Source: JBBKWX01 sp037969175 (GTDB taxonomy: Bacteria > Bacteroidota > Bacteroidia > AKYH767-A > JBBKVM01). Taken from it: a stretch of 21,824 nucleotides of DNA. Shown piece after piece: positions 1 through 7,487 of this stretch. Location of the stretch: positions 1-21,824 of the forward strand of contig JBBKWX010000225.1 in the NCBI GenBank assembly GCA_037969175.1, read 5' to 3'. The notes beneath the pieces were generated by a model that was not told the origin of the DNA, did no database searches, and was given only the letters and a program-made list of their open reading frames with translations. Both the position numbers and the translations under genes were made by a program. Numbering within the stretch: the stretch's first letter is position 1; every line of letters begins with the position of its first letter.

Positions 1-125
1 ACGCAGAATACTTCCTTGTATCAGCGATATCTGCGGAATTGAAATGGTATTGCAAGAGATTCACTTTGCATTCGCAGATCTCACAGAATGGAATATATAA
101 CTTTTGCGAGATCTGCGGGAAATAT
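1..125. repeat. Intergenic inverted-repeat cluster (cgcaga/tctgcg type)
   Basis: Two nested inverted repeats are visible. CGCAGA at 2-7 faces TCTGCG at 31-36, and the perfect 10-bp arms CGCAGATCTC (73-82) and GAGATCTGCG (108-117) flank a 25-nt AT-rich loop. The word ATCTGCGG also recurs in the same orientation near 30-37 and 111-118. There is no open frame of note. A related but weaker copy lies at 3095-3117. Such ctgcg-rich palindromic intergenic elements are, as I recall, common in Bacteroidota genomes. The copy number in this genome cannot be seen here, and the element may extend left of the window. Confidence 0.55.
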
Positions 126-143
126 CCTTCACTGTTGGCTTGA

Positions 144-161
144 CGCATATGCGCACGTGCG
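144..161. repeat. Two overlapping 10-bp palindromes
   Basis: CGCATATGCG (144-153) and CGCACGTGCG (152-161) are each perfectly self-complementary and share two bases. They are GC-rich inside an AT-rich intergenic stretch and lie just right of the repeat cluster at 1-125. They could be the edge of the same mobile-like repeat or a protein-binding site; nothing decides between these. Confidence 0.4.
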
Positions 162-608
162 GGACTGAGGCCCCTGTGGTTAAAAAATAGCCTTAAATAA
201 AAAACTAAAATTTATTCCGGACAACAATGTTTTTTTTCGCATTTATTGTAATAATAAATAACAAGATCAATGTAGGACATGTCAATGAATTTTACCCCAT
301 CCTATTAGGACTCGTTTGTATGAGCATAATATGGGTCCTCGTTGAGAAATATTTTTTGAGATAATTTTTTTGTTTTTGCTCGGGTCTTAAAATCTGTTCG
401 TTTTTCAATTAGTAATTATATTCTAAAATCCGGACAAATCTGAATTTTCAAATTTCGATTTGCAAATAATTTTTCTTCATTTCTGTTATGAAATAATGGA
501 TTCAGTAAATTTCCAAGTAAGGAAAGCACAATTCCACCTCTTTTAATTTCAATTATAACTGGCATAAATTCAAGTAAGAAAGCAAAGAAAATAGAGCCGA
601 AAGCTGTG
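162..608. other. AT-rich intergenic stretch without a convincing gene
   Basis: I see no gene with family resemblance here. A 45-codon frame on the plus strand (227-364, starting MFFFAFIVIINNK) has two hydrophobic stretches. On the minus strand a frame stays open from about 622 to 416, with its only internal ATG at 565 (MPVIIEIKRGG, 49 codons). Both frames could be chance or the remains of membrane-protein genes. The 9-mer TCCGGACAA occurs twice, at 216-224 and 429-437, in similar AT-rich surroundings. Confidence 0.35.
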
Positions 609-638
609 TTTGGGATTTAAGATTAGGTTCTACATTGC
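609..638 (+). promoter_or_regulatory. Candidate promoter of the M57-like gene
   Basis: TTTG at 609-612, an 18-nt spacer and TACATTGC at 631-638 resemble the Bacteroidota -33 (TTTG) and -7 (TAnnTTTG) elements, with one mismatch in the -7 box. The ATG at 667 lies 28 nt downstream. Confidence 0.45.
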
Positions 639-666
639 ATAAACTAAATCCTTAAAAAACACAACA

Positions 667-1470
667 ATGAATCTGAAAAAATCATCATTGAAGTTCACAG
701 CTATTCTCGCAATAGCCGGAACCACCGTTTTCTTTTCTTGCAGCAAAGAAAAAGAAGGAATCTCAAATCCGTTTACAAAACATTCGGAAGAAGATTCTAA
801 AAACATCAAAGAACATCTTATTAATGCTTATGGCTATGCAGAGTCAGCTATTCAGGAGTATCCTGAATTCTTTGTTGTAGAAAATGATATCGTCTTTGAG
901 AAAAAGAATTTCTGGACCGATTATGCATTAGAAACAAGTGTTGATGCAGCAGGCAACAAACATTACAGAGGCACTTATAAAGTGAACCCTACCGGTTCGG
1001 CATATGTGTCTATTCAAAGCGCTGTGCCTTCAACCTGGAAAACGGGAGTAAGAGATGCTATGACAGCATGGAATGGGTTGAATGGTAAGATTAAATTCTA
1101 TGAATATCTATATCCTTATCCAACTACCGGCATCGGTCTGATCACAGTTAAATATCTGGATTTCGGTTCATCTTCAACTGCAACAGCTAGAGCACCACTA
1201 CCTGGATCAGGAGGAAAACCTGGTAGCTATATTGAGATCAATTCTAACCCTAATGTAAGTTCAGCAAGTAAGAAAAGAACTATTGCCCATGAATTAGGTC
1301 ATACCATCAATTTTCATCACACAGATGGAACAAGTGGTACACTAATCACTACGGGTACTTCAAGTTGTAACACAGGAACCAATTCAACTTCTGTTATGAA
1401 TGGTACCAGCCAAGTATGGGGAGGATTCACTACATGTGATAAAGCTGCATATTCTACACTGTATCCTTGA
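667..1470 (+). CDS. M57-like zinc metallopeptidase lipoprotein
   Basis: This 267-residue protein begins with a lipoprotein signal (hydrophobic 8-24, lipobox VFFSC, lipidated Cys25), so it is probably anchored in the envelope or exported to the surface. Residues 205-220 carry a metzincin-like zinc site: H208, E209 and H212, with a third histidine at 218. A Met-turn-like SVM follows at 242-244, and the end, with a CDKAAYSTLYP-like tail, fits the Bacteroidota 'dual-action HEIGH' family (peptidase M57). The length is normal for that family. The glycine normally found before the third histidine (HExxHxxGxxH) is Asn215 here. C234 and C257 could form a disulfide. The ATG at 667 is the only start that gives the signal peptide. 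The substrate is unknown. The family assignment rests on remembered motifs; that the protein is active is inference. Confidence 0.8.
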   Translation: MNLKKSSLKFTAILAIAGTTVFFSCSKEKEGISNPFTKHSEEDSKNIKEHLINAYGYAESAIQEYPEFFVVENDIVFEKKNFWTDYALETSVDAAGNKHYRGTYKVNPTGSAYVSIQSAVPSTWKTGVRDAMTAWNGLNGKIKFYEYLYPYPTTGIGLITVKYLDFGSSSTATARAPLPGSGGKPGSYIEINSNPNVSSASKKRTIAHELGHTINFHHTDGTSGTLITTGTSSCNTGTNSTSVMNGTSQVWGGFTTCDKAAYSTLYP

Positions 1471-1488
1471 TCTGAATTATCTCTAAAT

Positions 1489-1522
1489 AAAAAATCCTTC
1501 TATTTGATAGAGGGATTTTTTT
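1489..1522. terminator. Bidirectional rho-independent terminator
   Basis: Two 15-nt arms (1489-1503 and 1507-1521) pair throughout, with one G-T pair, around a 3-nt loop. The A run on the left becomes a T run on the right, so the hairpin can stop transcription from both the peptidase gene and the convergent mqnA. It overlaps the mqnA stop codon. Confidence 0.85.
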
Positions 1523-2270
1523 ATACCTGAATATTTTTGCTGAGATCTAAAAAAAGTTCAAGAGCTTTGATCCTCGACTCTGTTAATTCATATTGAATTT
1601 CTTCTTTCAAATATTTATCTAAATTAACATCAGCAGATGTCTTTTGTACCCATTCAAGGATTGCATTTTCTTTGTGTTCTATACCAAAAGAAATAGCTTC
1701 AGAAAATGAACTTTCAAATTCAGGATCCAGTTCTTTATTTGTTACCCAACAAGCAAAAACAAAAGGCAATCCGGTCATTTCAAACCAGGCTTCTGACAGA
1801 TCATATACAAAAGGGAATTTCCCTTGAAGTGAAAATGTTCTATCACCAATTACAATAGCTGCTGTCGTTCCTGAAATCTTTTCTGTGTAATCTGATGGTG
1901 CCTGTTCCCACTGGGGATCAATATTCCAATGATCACGACATAAAACACGGGTTAGCAATACAGAAGTTTTACTTTCCGGATCGATCCAGATCTTTTTAAT
2001 TTGTTCTAAAGGGACCAGAGAATACAAATTCACTGTACGCACCTTTCCCTGACTCCCAATGCATTTATTTGTGATGATCCTGGCAGCGGGAACCTGATGT
2101 ATCACAGCCACCGGAATGAGTCCTATATCAACTTTTTGCTCAATTAATTTTGCTGCACATACGGAAGGAATATCCAAACTAAGATCAATTAGATGTTTTA
2201 TGGAATGATGCTCCAAACCATATATAAATGGTTTAGTATTAAGATAAGCCACTGCACTTACTTTGATCAT
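1521..2270 (-). CDS. mqnA: Chorismate dehydratase, futalosine menaquinone pathway
   Basis: MqnA removes water from chorismate to give 3-enolpyruvyl-benzoate, the first step of the futalosine route to menaquinone, in the cytoplasm. The 249-residue protein shows the family hallmarks: an N-terminal YLNTKPF (9-15), DIGLIPVA (48-55), CIGS (70-73) followed by VNLYS, and a periplasmic-binding-protein-like two-lobe length. The frame is open to a TTG at 2279, but the ATG at 2270 gives the usual MIKVSAV start, and a -7-like box lies directly upstream. No other menaquinone gene is in the window; mqn genes are often scattered in Bacteroidota. The related enzyme MqnD has a different N-terminal pattern, so MqnA is preferred. 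Confidence 0.85.
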   Translation of the reverse strand: MIKVSAVAYLNTKPFIYGLEHHSIKHLIDLSLDIPSVCAAKLIEQKVDIGLIPVAVIHQVPAARIITNKCIGSQGKVRTVNLYSLVPLEQIKKIWIDPESKTSVLLTRVLCRDHWNIDPQWEQAPSDYTEKISGTTAAIVIGDRTFSLQGKFPFVYDLSEAWFEMTGLPFVFACWVTNKELDPEFESSFSEAISFGIEHKENAILEWVQKTSADVNLDKYLKEEIQYELTESRIKALELFLDLSKNIQV

Positions 2271-2276
2271 AGAACG

Positions 2277-2284
2277 CAAATATA
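2277..2284 (-). promoter_or_regulatory. Candidate -7 box of mqnA
   Basis: On the minus strand the sequence reads TATATTTG, an exact match to TAnnTTTG, ending 6 nt before the ATG at 2270. No good -33 element is visible. If used, the transcript would be leaderless or nearly so. Confidence 0.4.
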
Positions 2285-2318
2285 CCTATTCAGAAATATA
2301 GTTTTGAAATGTATCTGC

Positions 2319-2326
2319 TAAATTTG
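2319..2326 (+). promoter_or_regulatory. Candidate -7 box of the alkD-like gene
   Basis: TAAATTTG matches TAnnTTTG exactly and ends 4 nt before the ATGATG at 2331. No -33 TTTG is found at the usual spacing. Like the divergent mqnA box 34 nt away, it implies an almost leaderless mRNA. Confidence 0.4.
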
Positions 2327-2330
2327 CTTA

Positions 2331-3026
2331 ATGATGAAAGAGACAAAAGTTATTCTGGAAAGGCTGAAAGCATTGACAAATGAAAGGAACAGGATTGGTA
2401 TGGCGAGGTTCGGGATCACAACGGATAAAGCTTTTGGGATCAATATCCCTATCCTGAGAAATCTGGCAAAAGAATATAAGAAGGAGCATGAGCTTGCAAT
2501 AGATCTTTGGAAAACAGAATATCATGAGGCGCGCTTATTGGCCATTTTTATTGCTGACCCCAAGAAAGTTGACGAAGCTTTGATGGAAGAATGGCTATGC
2601 GATTTTAATTCATGGGACATCTGTGATCAGGCTATCATGAATGTATTTGATAAACATCCAATGGCGTTTAAAAAAGCTTTGGAATGGTCAGAAAGAGAAA
2701 ATGAATTTGAGAAAAGAGCCGGATTTGCAATGATGGCTTCATTGGCAGTGCATTTAAAAAGGGAACCGGATAAGTCTTTTGCACCATTTTTTAAGGTAAT
2801 AGAAAAACATAGTGATGACCCCAGAAATTTTGTCAAGAAAGCCGTTAATTGGGCTCTCAGACAAATAGGTAAACGCAATCTGATACTTCGGCAAGAAGCG
2901 ATTGATTGTGCAAACAGGATACTAGCGTTGGACACTACGGCCGGAAGATGGATAGCAAAAGATGCAATTAAAGAGTTGGAAGATGCAAAGACCATGGAAA
3001 GACTGATCGCAAAATCTTATAAATAA
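2331..3026 (+). CDS. AlkD-like DNA alkylation repair protein
   Basis: This 231-residue all-helical protein matches the HEAT-like DNA alkylation repair family (AlkC/AlkD), glycosylases that remove bulky or cationic alkylated bases without flipping them out. Visible hallmarks are the N-terminal FGI...GINIPILRNLAKE (27-47), W95 and D99 in SWDICD with the four-residue spacing of the AlkD catalytic Trp and Asp, R129 in EKRAGF, and the basic helix VKKAVNWALRQIGKR (168-182). The length is normal. Tandem ATGs at 2331 and 2334 make the first residue uncertain. It diverges from mqnA with 60 bp between starts and is monocistronic. Enzymatic activity is inferred from the conserved residues, as some family members only bind DNA. 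Confidence 0.85.
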   Translation: MMKETKVILERLKALTNERNRIGMARFGITTDKAFGINIPILRNLAKEYKKEHELAIDLWKTEYHEARLLAIFIADPKKVDEALMEEWLCDFNSWDICDQAIMNVFDKHPMAFKKALEWSERENEFEKRAGFAMMASLAVHLKREPDKSFAPFFKVIEKHSDDPRNFVKKAVNWALRQIGKRNLILRQEAIDCANRILALDTTAGRWIAKDAIKELEDAKTMERLIAKSYK

Positions 3027-3094
3027 ATTACGTTCAGAGTTCGGTGTTAAAAGCATAGAAGCCAGCAGGATTCAAATTTGCAGCATCATTTTTT

Positions 3095-3117
3095 CGCAGA
3101 AATTCCAGATTCTGCAT
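3095..3117. repeat. Short inverted repeat related to the left-edge repeat
   Basis: GCAGAA (3096-3101) faces TTCTGC (3110-3115) across an 8-nt loop, and CGCAGA at 3095-3100 echoes the arms at 2-7 and 73-78. It lies between the alkD-like gene and the next promoter. There is no T run, so it is not a standard terminator. Confidence 0.35.
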
Positions 3118-3155
3118 CCGCGGCAGAGTGCATGTCTACAATTCAACCTGATTAT

Positions 3156-3163
3156 TATCTTTG
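3156..3163 (+). promoter_or_regulatory. Candidate -7 box of the 3181 gene
   Basis: TATCTTTG matches TAnnTTTG and lies 17 nt before the ATG at 3181. The -33 region is weak. Confidence 0.5.
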
Positions 3164-3180
3164 CAGCCTTCAAATTCCCC

Positions 3181-3999
3181 ATGCGATTTTACATAACACT
3201 TCTGTTCTTATTTTTTAACTGTGTATCTCATGCTCAGAATAAACTGGATTCTTTAATCAATCATCCATTTATTGAGTACATCTCGCTAAAAAAAGCGGAC
3301 AGTTTAGGCATTAAAGAGATCAGGTGGTACTCATATCTGGATAAAGATGACAGGGCCCGATTTTCACACGAACGAGCTATCTATTCAAGGGTCAACACCT
3401 ATAAGTTCAAGCAAGGAAAGTTGATCGAACAAAGCAAAAATTTTAGCAGCAAGGATAGTTTCGGAGTGGATCATGCCACTGAAGCGGGACTTGAAAATGG
3501 GGATAGAAATATAAATGGTGTAAAATACTATTATGATAAAGAGGGCAGATTATTATACACATCATCCTATGGAGTAGGCCTATATCCGAATCGGGCGTTT
3601 GTATATGATCGCGAAGGATTGCTTGTAATGGTTCAATATTTTTACGACCGTGTAACTGATAAATTTGCTGCCTCTTCAGGTAAAAGTGTTTATGATTATT
3701 ATCCAGATAACGGCAGATTAAAATATATGCTCAGATTGGATGAAAATGGAAAAATTCTGAATACGGAATATTACCGTTACGACAAACAAAACAAACTTAT
3801 AGGTATAAGTCAGGTAGAAGATGGAGTGATCAAACCTTATGCTCCATACAGGAATGCCGGTAAAATAAAACCTTTCCAGGTCGAGATCGACAAATTACCT
3901 TGCGATGTTTTTTTATGGTCAAAAATGGGTTCCTGGAAAGACTCAATTTTACTTCAAATAGAAGAAGAGGAATATATTTTATTTGAGATAAAGAGATAA
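3181..3999 (+). CDS. Secreted protein of unknown function with YD-like repeats
   Basis: I do not recognise this 272-residue protein as a named family. Residues 1-19 form a classical Sec signal (hydrophobic 4-14, ending SHAQ), so it is probably periplasmic or outer-membrane associated. The middle (about 116-213) repeats a tyrosine-rich strand-turn pattern: YYYDKEGRLLYTSSYG (117-130), VYDREGLLVMVQYFYD (141-156), YYPDNGRLKYMLRLDENGK (173-191) and YYRYDKQNKLIGIS (197-210). This resembles the Y-D/x-G-[RK]-L units of RHS/YD or toxin-related beta-repeat proteins, though it is far too short for an RHS toxin. A single cysteine is at 241 near the C-terminus. It has its own promoter box and a strong terminator, so it is monocistronic. 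Confidence 0.75.
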   Translation: MRFYITLLFLFFNCVSHAQNKLDSLINHPFIEYISLKKADSLGIKEIRWYSYLDKDDRARFSHERAIYSRVNTYKFKQGKLIEQSKNFSSKDSFGVDHATEAGLENGDRNINGVKYYYDKEGRLLYTSSYGVGLYPNRAFVYDREGLLVMVQYFYDRVTDKFAASSGKSVYDYYPDNGRLKYMLRLDENGKILNTEYYRYDKQNKLIGISQVEDGVIKPYAPYRNAGKIKPFQVEIDKLPCDVFLWSKMGSWKDSILLQIEEEEYILFEIKR

Positions 4000-4032
4000 A
4001 AAAATGACTGCTATGAAGCAGTCATTTTTTTT
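3998..4032. terminator. Bidirectional rho-independent terminator
   Basis: The perfect stem TGACTGCT/AGCAGTCA (4005-4012 and 4017-4024) with loop ATGA is extended by an A run (3998-4004) pairing with a T run (4025-4031). It serves the secreted-protein gene on the plus strand and the efflux operon on the minus strand. Confidence 0.9.
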
Positions 4033-4037
4033 AATAT

Positions 4038-7000
4038 TTAAGATCTCTCTGCTGCTATCAGTTTAAGATCGTCCTTATCCCCTTTTCCATTTAAAGAAGG
4101 TTGAAAACGGGATCTCTCTATTCTCTTTTTCATTGCGTATGCAATAAGGTACATAGATGGCACTATGATCAGTGTTATTATCGTCGCAAAACCAAGTCCG
4201 AAAATTATTGTCCAACTTAATGGTTTCCAAAATGCAACACTATCACCTCCAATATAAATATGAGGACTTAAGGATGTGAATAATCCAACAAAGTCAATAT
4301 TAAAACCGATCGCCAAAGGGATCAAACCCAGTATGGTACTCAATGCGGTTAACATAACAGGTTTCAAACGAACTTTTCCGGCTTCTACAATTGCTTCTCT
4401 TGTTTTGAGTCCTTTTTCAATTAAGGTATCCGTGAACTCGACGATAAGGATTCCATTCTTGACCACTATACCGGCTAATGCAACAATTCCAATTCCGGTC
4501 ATTACAATCGAAATTTCCATATTGAATATTCCAAAACCAAGTAAGACTCCAATAATCGAAAATATGATTTCTGATAATATGATAACCGTTTTTGAAATTG
4601 AGTTGAATTGAGTAACAAGTACCAGGAAGATCAAGCCGAGAGAAGTAAACAAAGCACCGCCTAAGAAATCGGATGTTTCTTTTTGATCTTCGGATTCTCC
4701 TGTGAATGCGACAGTGTAACCTTCTTTTGATGGAATATTATTTACCGCCGCTTGCAATCTGCCAACCACCTCATTGGGATTATATCCGGTAAGCACATTG
4801 GATGAAATGGTAACAACCCTTTTCAGATTTTTCCTGGTGATACCTCCATAACTATTTGAATACTCTACACTGGCAACAGCTGAAAGCGGAACTTGTCTTA
4901 TCATACCATTCATCGCCATGTCCCTGAAAGTTAATTTCAGATTCATCAAATTATCAATATTGTTTCTTTGATCATACTGATAACGGATTTGAATAGGATA
5001 TTGATCTTCATTCACTCTGAATTTTGAAGCTTCTTTTCCAAAGATCGCATTACGGATCTCTCCTCCTATTTGACCACTTGAGATCCCTTCGCGTCGGGCT
5101 CTTTCTCTATCTATCCTGATGATCACTTCGGGTTTATTGTCCTGCAGATCTGATTTTAATTCTTCAACACCGGGAACTTGTAAGGAATCCAAATAATGTT
5201 TTACATAACTTGAAAGTGATATTAATTCTTTAAAATCATCACCGCTTATTTCAATGTTAATGGGTTTCCCAACAGGTGGTCCTCCTTGTTCCTGATCAAC
5301 TGTAACCTCAGTGCCCGGAATATCTTTTACTGCATTCCTTATTTTATCAAGAAAGTCAACTGTAGATTGACCATCTCTTTCTGAAAATTCTACAAAAGCA
5401 ACAGTTACCTTTCCTTTGTTAGGGGCTGCACTTCGATCTCCATTCATAGGGTCACCTGCTCCTACTGCAACATTGGAAACGACAGCATCTACGATCGGAT
5501 TATCTTCACCCAGAACAGCATATACTTTTTCTTCGATCACCCGGGTGATCGAATCTGTTGTTTCAACCGATGTCCCAACAGGCATACTGATATAAGTATA
5601 AATATAATTTGGATCACTCTTCGGAAAGAATACTACTGAAGGTTGACGCAATGCAATAAATCCGAGCGAGAAAAAGAATAAGATAATTATAAAAGACAAA
5701 ACCCAATATGGTCTTTTTCCTGTAAGCGTATATCGCAGAAAATTCTCATACCCATTCATGAATTTAGGCAATATCTTTTGATCAAAAGTTCGAATCATTT
5801 TTGGTAAAACAAAACGATTCAAAAGCAATAATATGAAAACAAAAATACTGAAGTTACCTAAGCCATGCGAACCTGTCAAATGAAATAATAAAGCCAATGC
5901 TCCCAAAATAATTCCGGAAATCTTAATGCCTTTGGTTGATTTTCGCGTTTCGCTAACCTCACCCCTCTTCATAAATGTAACTGCGAATATAGGATTGATG
6001 ATAAACGCAACCAGCAATGACGCTGTAAGGGTAATGATCAAAGTAACAGGTAAGAAAAACATGAACTTTCCTACCACACCCGGCCAGAAAGCCAGAGGTA
6101 CAAATGGAGCCAATGTGGTCAGCGTACCTGCCATAACCGGAATGAAAATTTCACCTGCAGCCTTTTTCGCAGAATCTATTGCAGAAAGTTTTTCTTCATG
6201 AAATATCCTGTAGGTATTTTCAATTACAACAATTGCATCATCCACAATAATTCCCAGTGCAAAAAGAAAAGAGAATAGAACAATCATGTTCAATGAGAAA
6301 TCAATACTCGGAAAAAACATGAAAGCAACAAACGAAGACAATGGAATACTCAGTCCTACAAATATTGCATTCGTCACACCCATAAAGAACATCAACACCA
6401 ATGTCACAAGTATGAATCCAATGATGATGGTATTGATCAATTCATTAAGCGTATGTCTGGTTTGCTTACTTTGATCCCCCATGATCGTAACTTTCAGATC
6501 ACCCGGAAAGTAATTTTCTTTCATATCTGCCATGATCACATTGATATTGTCGGAAGCCGCGATCAGATTCTCACCGCTCCGTTTTATGACATTGAGCGAA
6601 AGTACATTCTTGCGATCAAGTCTGGCATAGCTCTCTCTTTCCTTGTACCCGTCAACCACCTGAGCAAGATCTTTCAGATATACGGGAGCACCTTCTCCTG
6701 ATTTTACAATAATGTTTTCTAACTCCCCAACTGATTTGAATTCACCAATAGCACGGATAGATCTTTTCATATTTCCCATATCCAGATTTCCTCCGGATAC
6801 AGTCATGTTTTCAAATTTAATGGCTTGCTCAATATCAAACATAGAGATCCTTGCTGCCTCCATCTTATACATATCAACATTGACTTGTACTTCCCGTTCC
6901 AGCGCACCGATGATATCAACACGAGTAACTTCTTTTAGTCCCTCTATCTTATCCTGAGCTTCTTCCGCATACTTCTTCAATTTATCAAGATCGTAGTCAC

Positions 7001-7457
7001 CAGCTAGGTTAATGATCATAACCGGTATTTCGGAAAAATCTACCTCAAGTACATTTGGGTCTGAAGGAAGGTCAGATGGCAGATCATTTCTTGCTTTATC
7101 AACAGCATCTTTTATCTTTTGTTTTGCAACTGCAACATCAACATCTGTATTAAATTCTACAATAATATTAGAAAAATCCTGCAGAGAATTACTTGTAATT
7201 TTTTTAATTCCTGATATGGATTTGATCTGCTTTTCAATCGGTCTGGTGACAAGATTTTCCATGTCCACGGGTGATGTACCGGGATAAAGAGTACTCACAT
7301 ATATCGTTGGAATAACGATCTCCGGAAAACTCTCCTTTGGCAAACTATTGTACGTGGAAATCCCAAAAAATGTGATTATGATCGTGAGAATATAAACACT
7401 TGTTTTGTTATTGATTGCCCAACTGGTGGGTTTGAATTCTTTGAACTTATTTATCAT
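4038..7457 (-). CDS. RND-family efflux pump inner-membrane subunit
   Basis: This is the proton-driven transporter of a tripartite pump, residing in the inner membrane with large periplasmic domains (HAE1/AcrB-like). The sequence shows TM1 (about 20-36), the first porter domain from 40 with YPGTSPVDMEN (58-68), TM2-TM6 (about 340-495), the relay aspartates D406 and D407 in GIIVDDAIVVIEN, TM7 (about 586-603), the second porter domain (604-930) and TM8-TM12, with K1000 in TM10 (GIVVKNGIL). At 1139 residues it is about 90 longer than AcrB. Part of the excess is a hydrophobic hairpin at 511-553 between TM6 and TM7, and part is a longer loop before TM12 (1052-1082). It is the last gene of the operon, 30 nt after the fusion protein, and ends at a shared terminator. 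The substrate (drugs, bile salts, dyes, fatty acids) cannot be read from the sequence. Confidence 0.92.
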   Translation of the reverse strand: MINKFKEFKPTSWAINNKTSVYILTIIITFFGISTYNSLPKESFPEIVIPTIYVSTLYPGTSPVDMENLVTRPIEKQIKSISGIKKITSNSLQDFSNIIVEFNTDVDVAVAKQKIKDAVDKARNDLPSDLPSDPNVLEVDFSEIPVMIINLAGDYDLDKLKKYAEEAQDKIEGLKEVTRVDIIGALEREVQVNVDMYKMEAARISMFDIEQAIKFENMTVSGGNLDMGNMKRSIRAIGEFKSVGELENIIVKSGEGAPVYLKDLAQVVDGYKERESYARLDRKNVLSLNVIKRSGENLIAASDNINVIMADMKENYFPGDLKVTIMGDQSKQTRHTLNELINTIIIGFILVTLVLMFFMGVTNAIFVGLSIPLSSFVAFMFFPSIDFSLNMIVLFSFLFALGIIVDDAIVVIENTYRIFHEEKLSAIDSAKKAAGEIFIPVMAGTLTTLAPFVPLAFWPGVVGKFMFFLPVTLIITLTASLLVAFIINPIFAVTFMKRGEVSETRKSTKGIKISGIILGALALLFHLTGSHGLGNFSIFVFILLLLNRFVLPKMIRTFDQKILPKFMNGYENFLRYTLTGKRPYWVLSFIIILFFFSLGFIALRQPSVVFFPKSDPNYIYTYISMPVGTSVETTDSITRVIEEKVYAVLGEDNPIVDAVVSNVAVGAGDPMNGDRSAAPNKGKVTVAFVEFSERDGQSTVDFLDKIRNAVKDIPGTEVTVDQEQGGPPVGKPINIEISGDDFKELISLSSYVKHYLDSLQVPGVEELKSDLQDNKPEVIIRIDRERARREGISSGQIGGEIRNAIFGKEASKFRVNEDQYPIQIRYQYDQRNNIDNLMNLKLTFRDMAMNGMIRQVPLSAVASVEYSNSYGGITRKNLKRVVTISSNVLTGYNPNEVVGRLQAAVNNIPSKEGYTVAFTGESEDQKETSDFLGGALFTSLGLIFLVLVTQFNSISKTVIILSEIIFSIIGVLLGFGIFNMEISIVMTGIGIVALAGIVVKNGILIVEFTDTLIEKGLKTREAIVEAGKVRLKPVMLTALSTILGLIPLAIGFNIDFVGLFTSLSPHIYIGGDSVAFWKPLSWTIIFGLGFATIITLIIVPSMYLIAYAMKKRIERSRFQPSLNGKGDKDDLKLIAAERS

Positions 7458-7487
7458 AATTGAAAATAAAATCGGTTTATTAAACCT

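Noticed and set aside
1..125. CRISPR array at the left edge
   Set aside because: The repeats are inverted, few and unevenly spaced; there are no regular direct repeats with spacers and no cas genes.
2328..2995. Minus-strand frames opposite the alkD-like gene
   Set aside because: They are shadows of the repair gene; the Cys/Phe/Ser-rich translation has no family pattern.
3181..3999. RHS or contact-dependent toxin
   Set aside because: The repeats resemble YD units, but the protein is only 272 residues, with no core-and-tip architecture and no immunity gene next to it.
4276..7287. Several plus-strand frames of 60-110 codons opposite the RND gene
   Set aside because: They are antisense shadows of a strongly conserved gene and show no features of their own.
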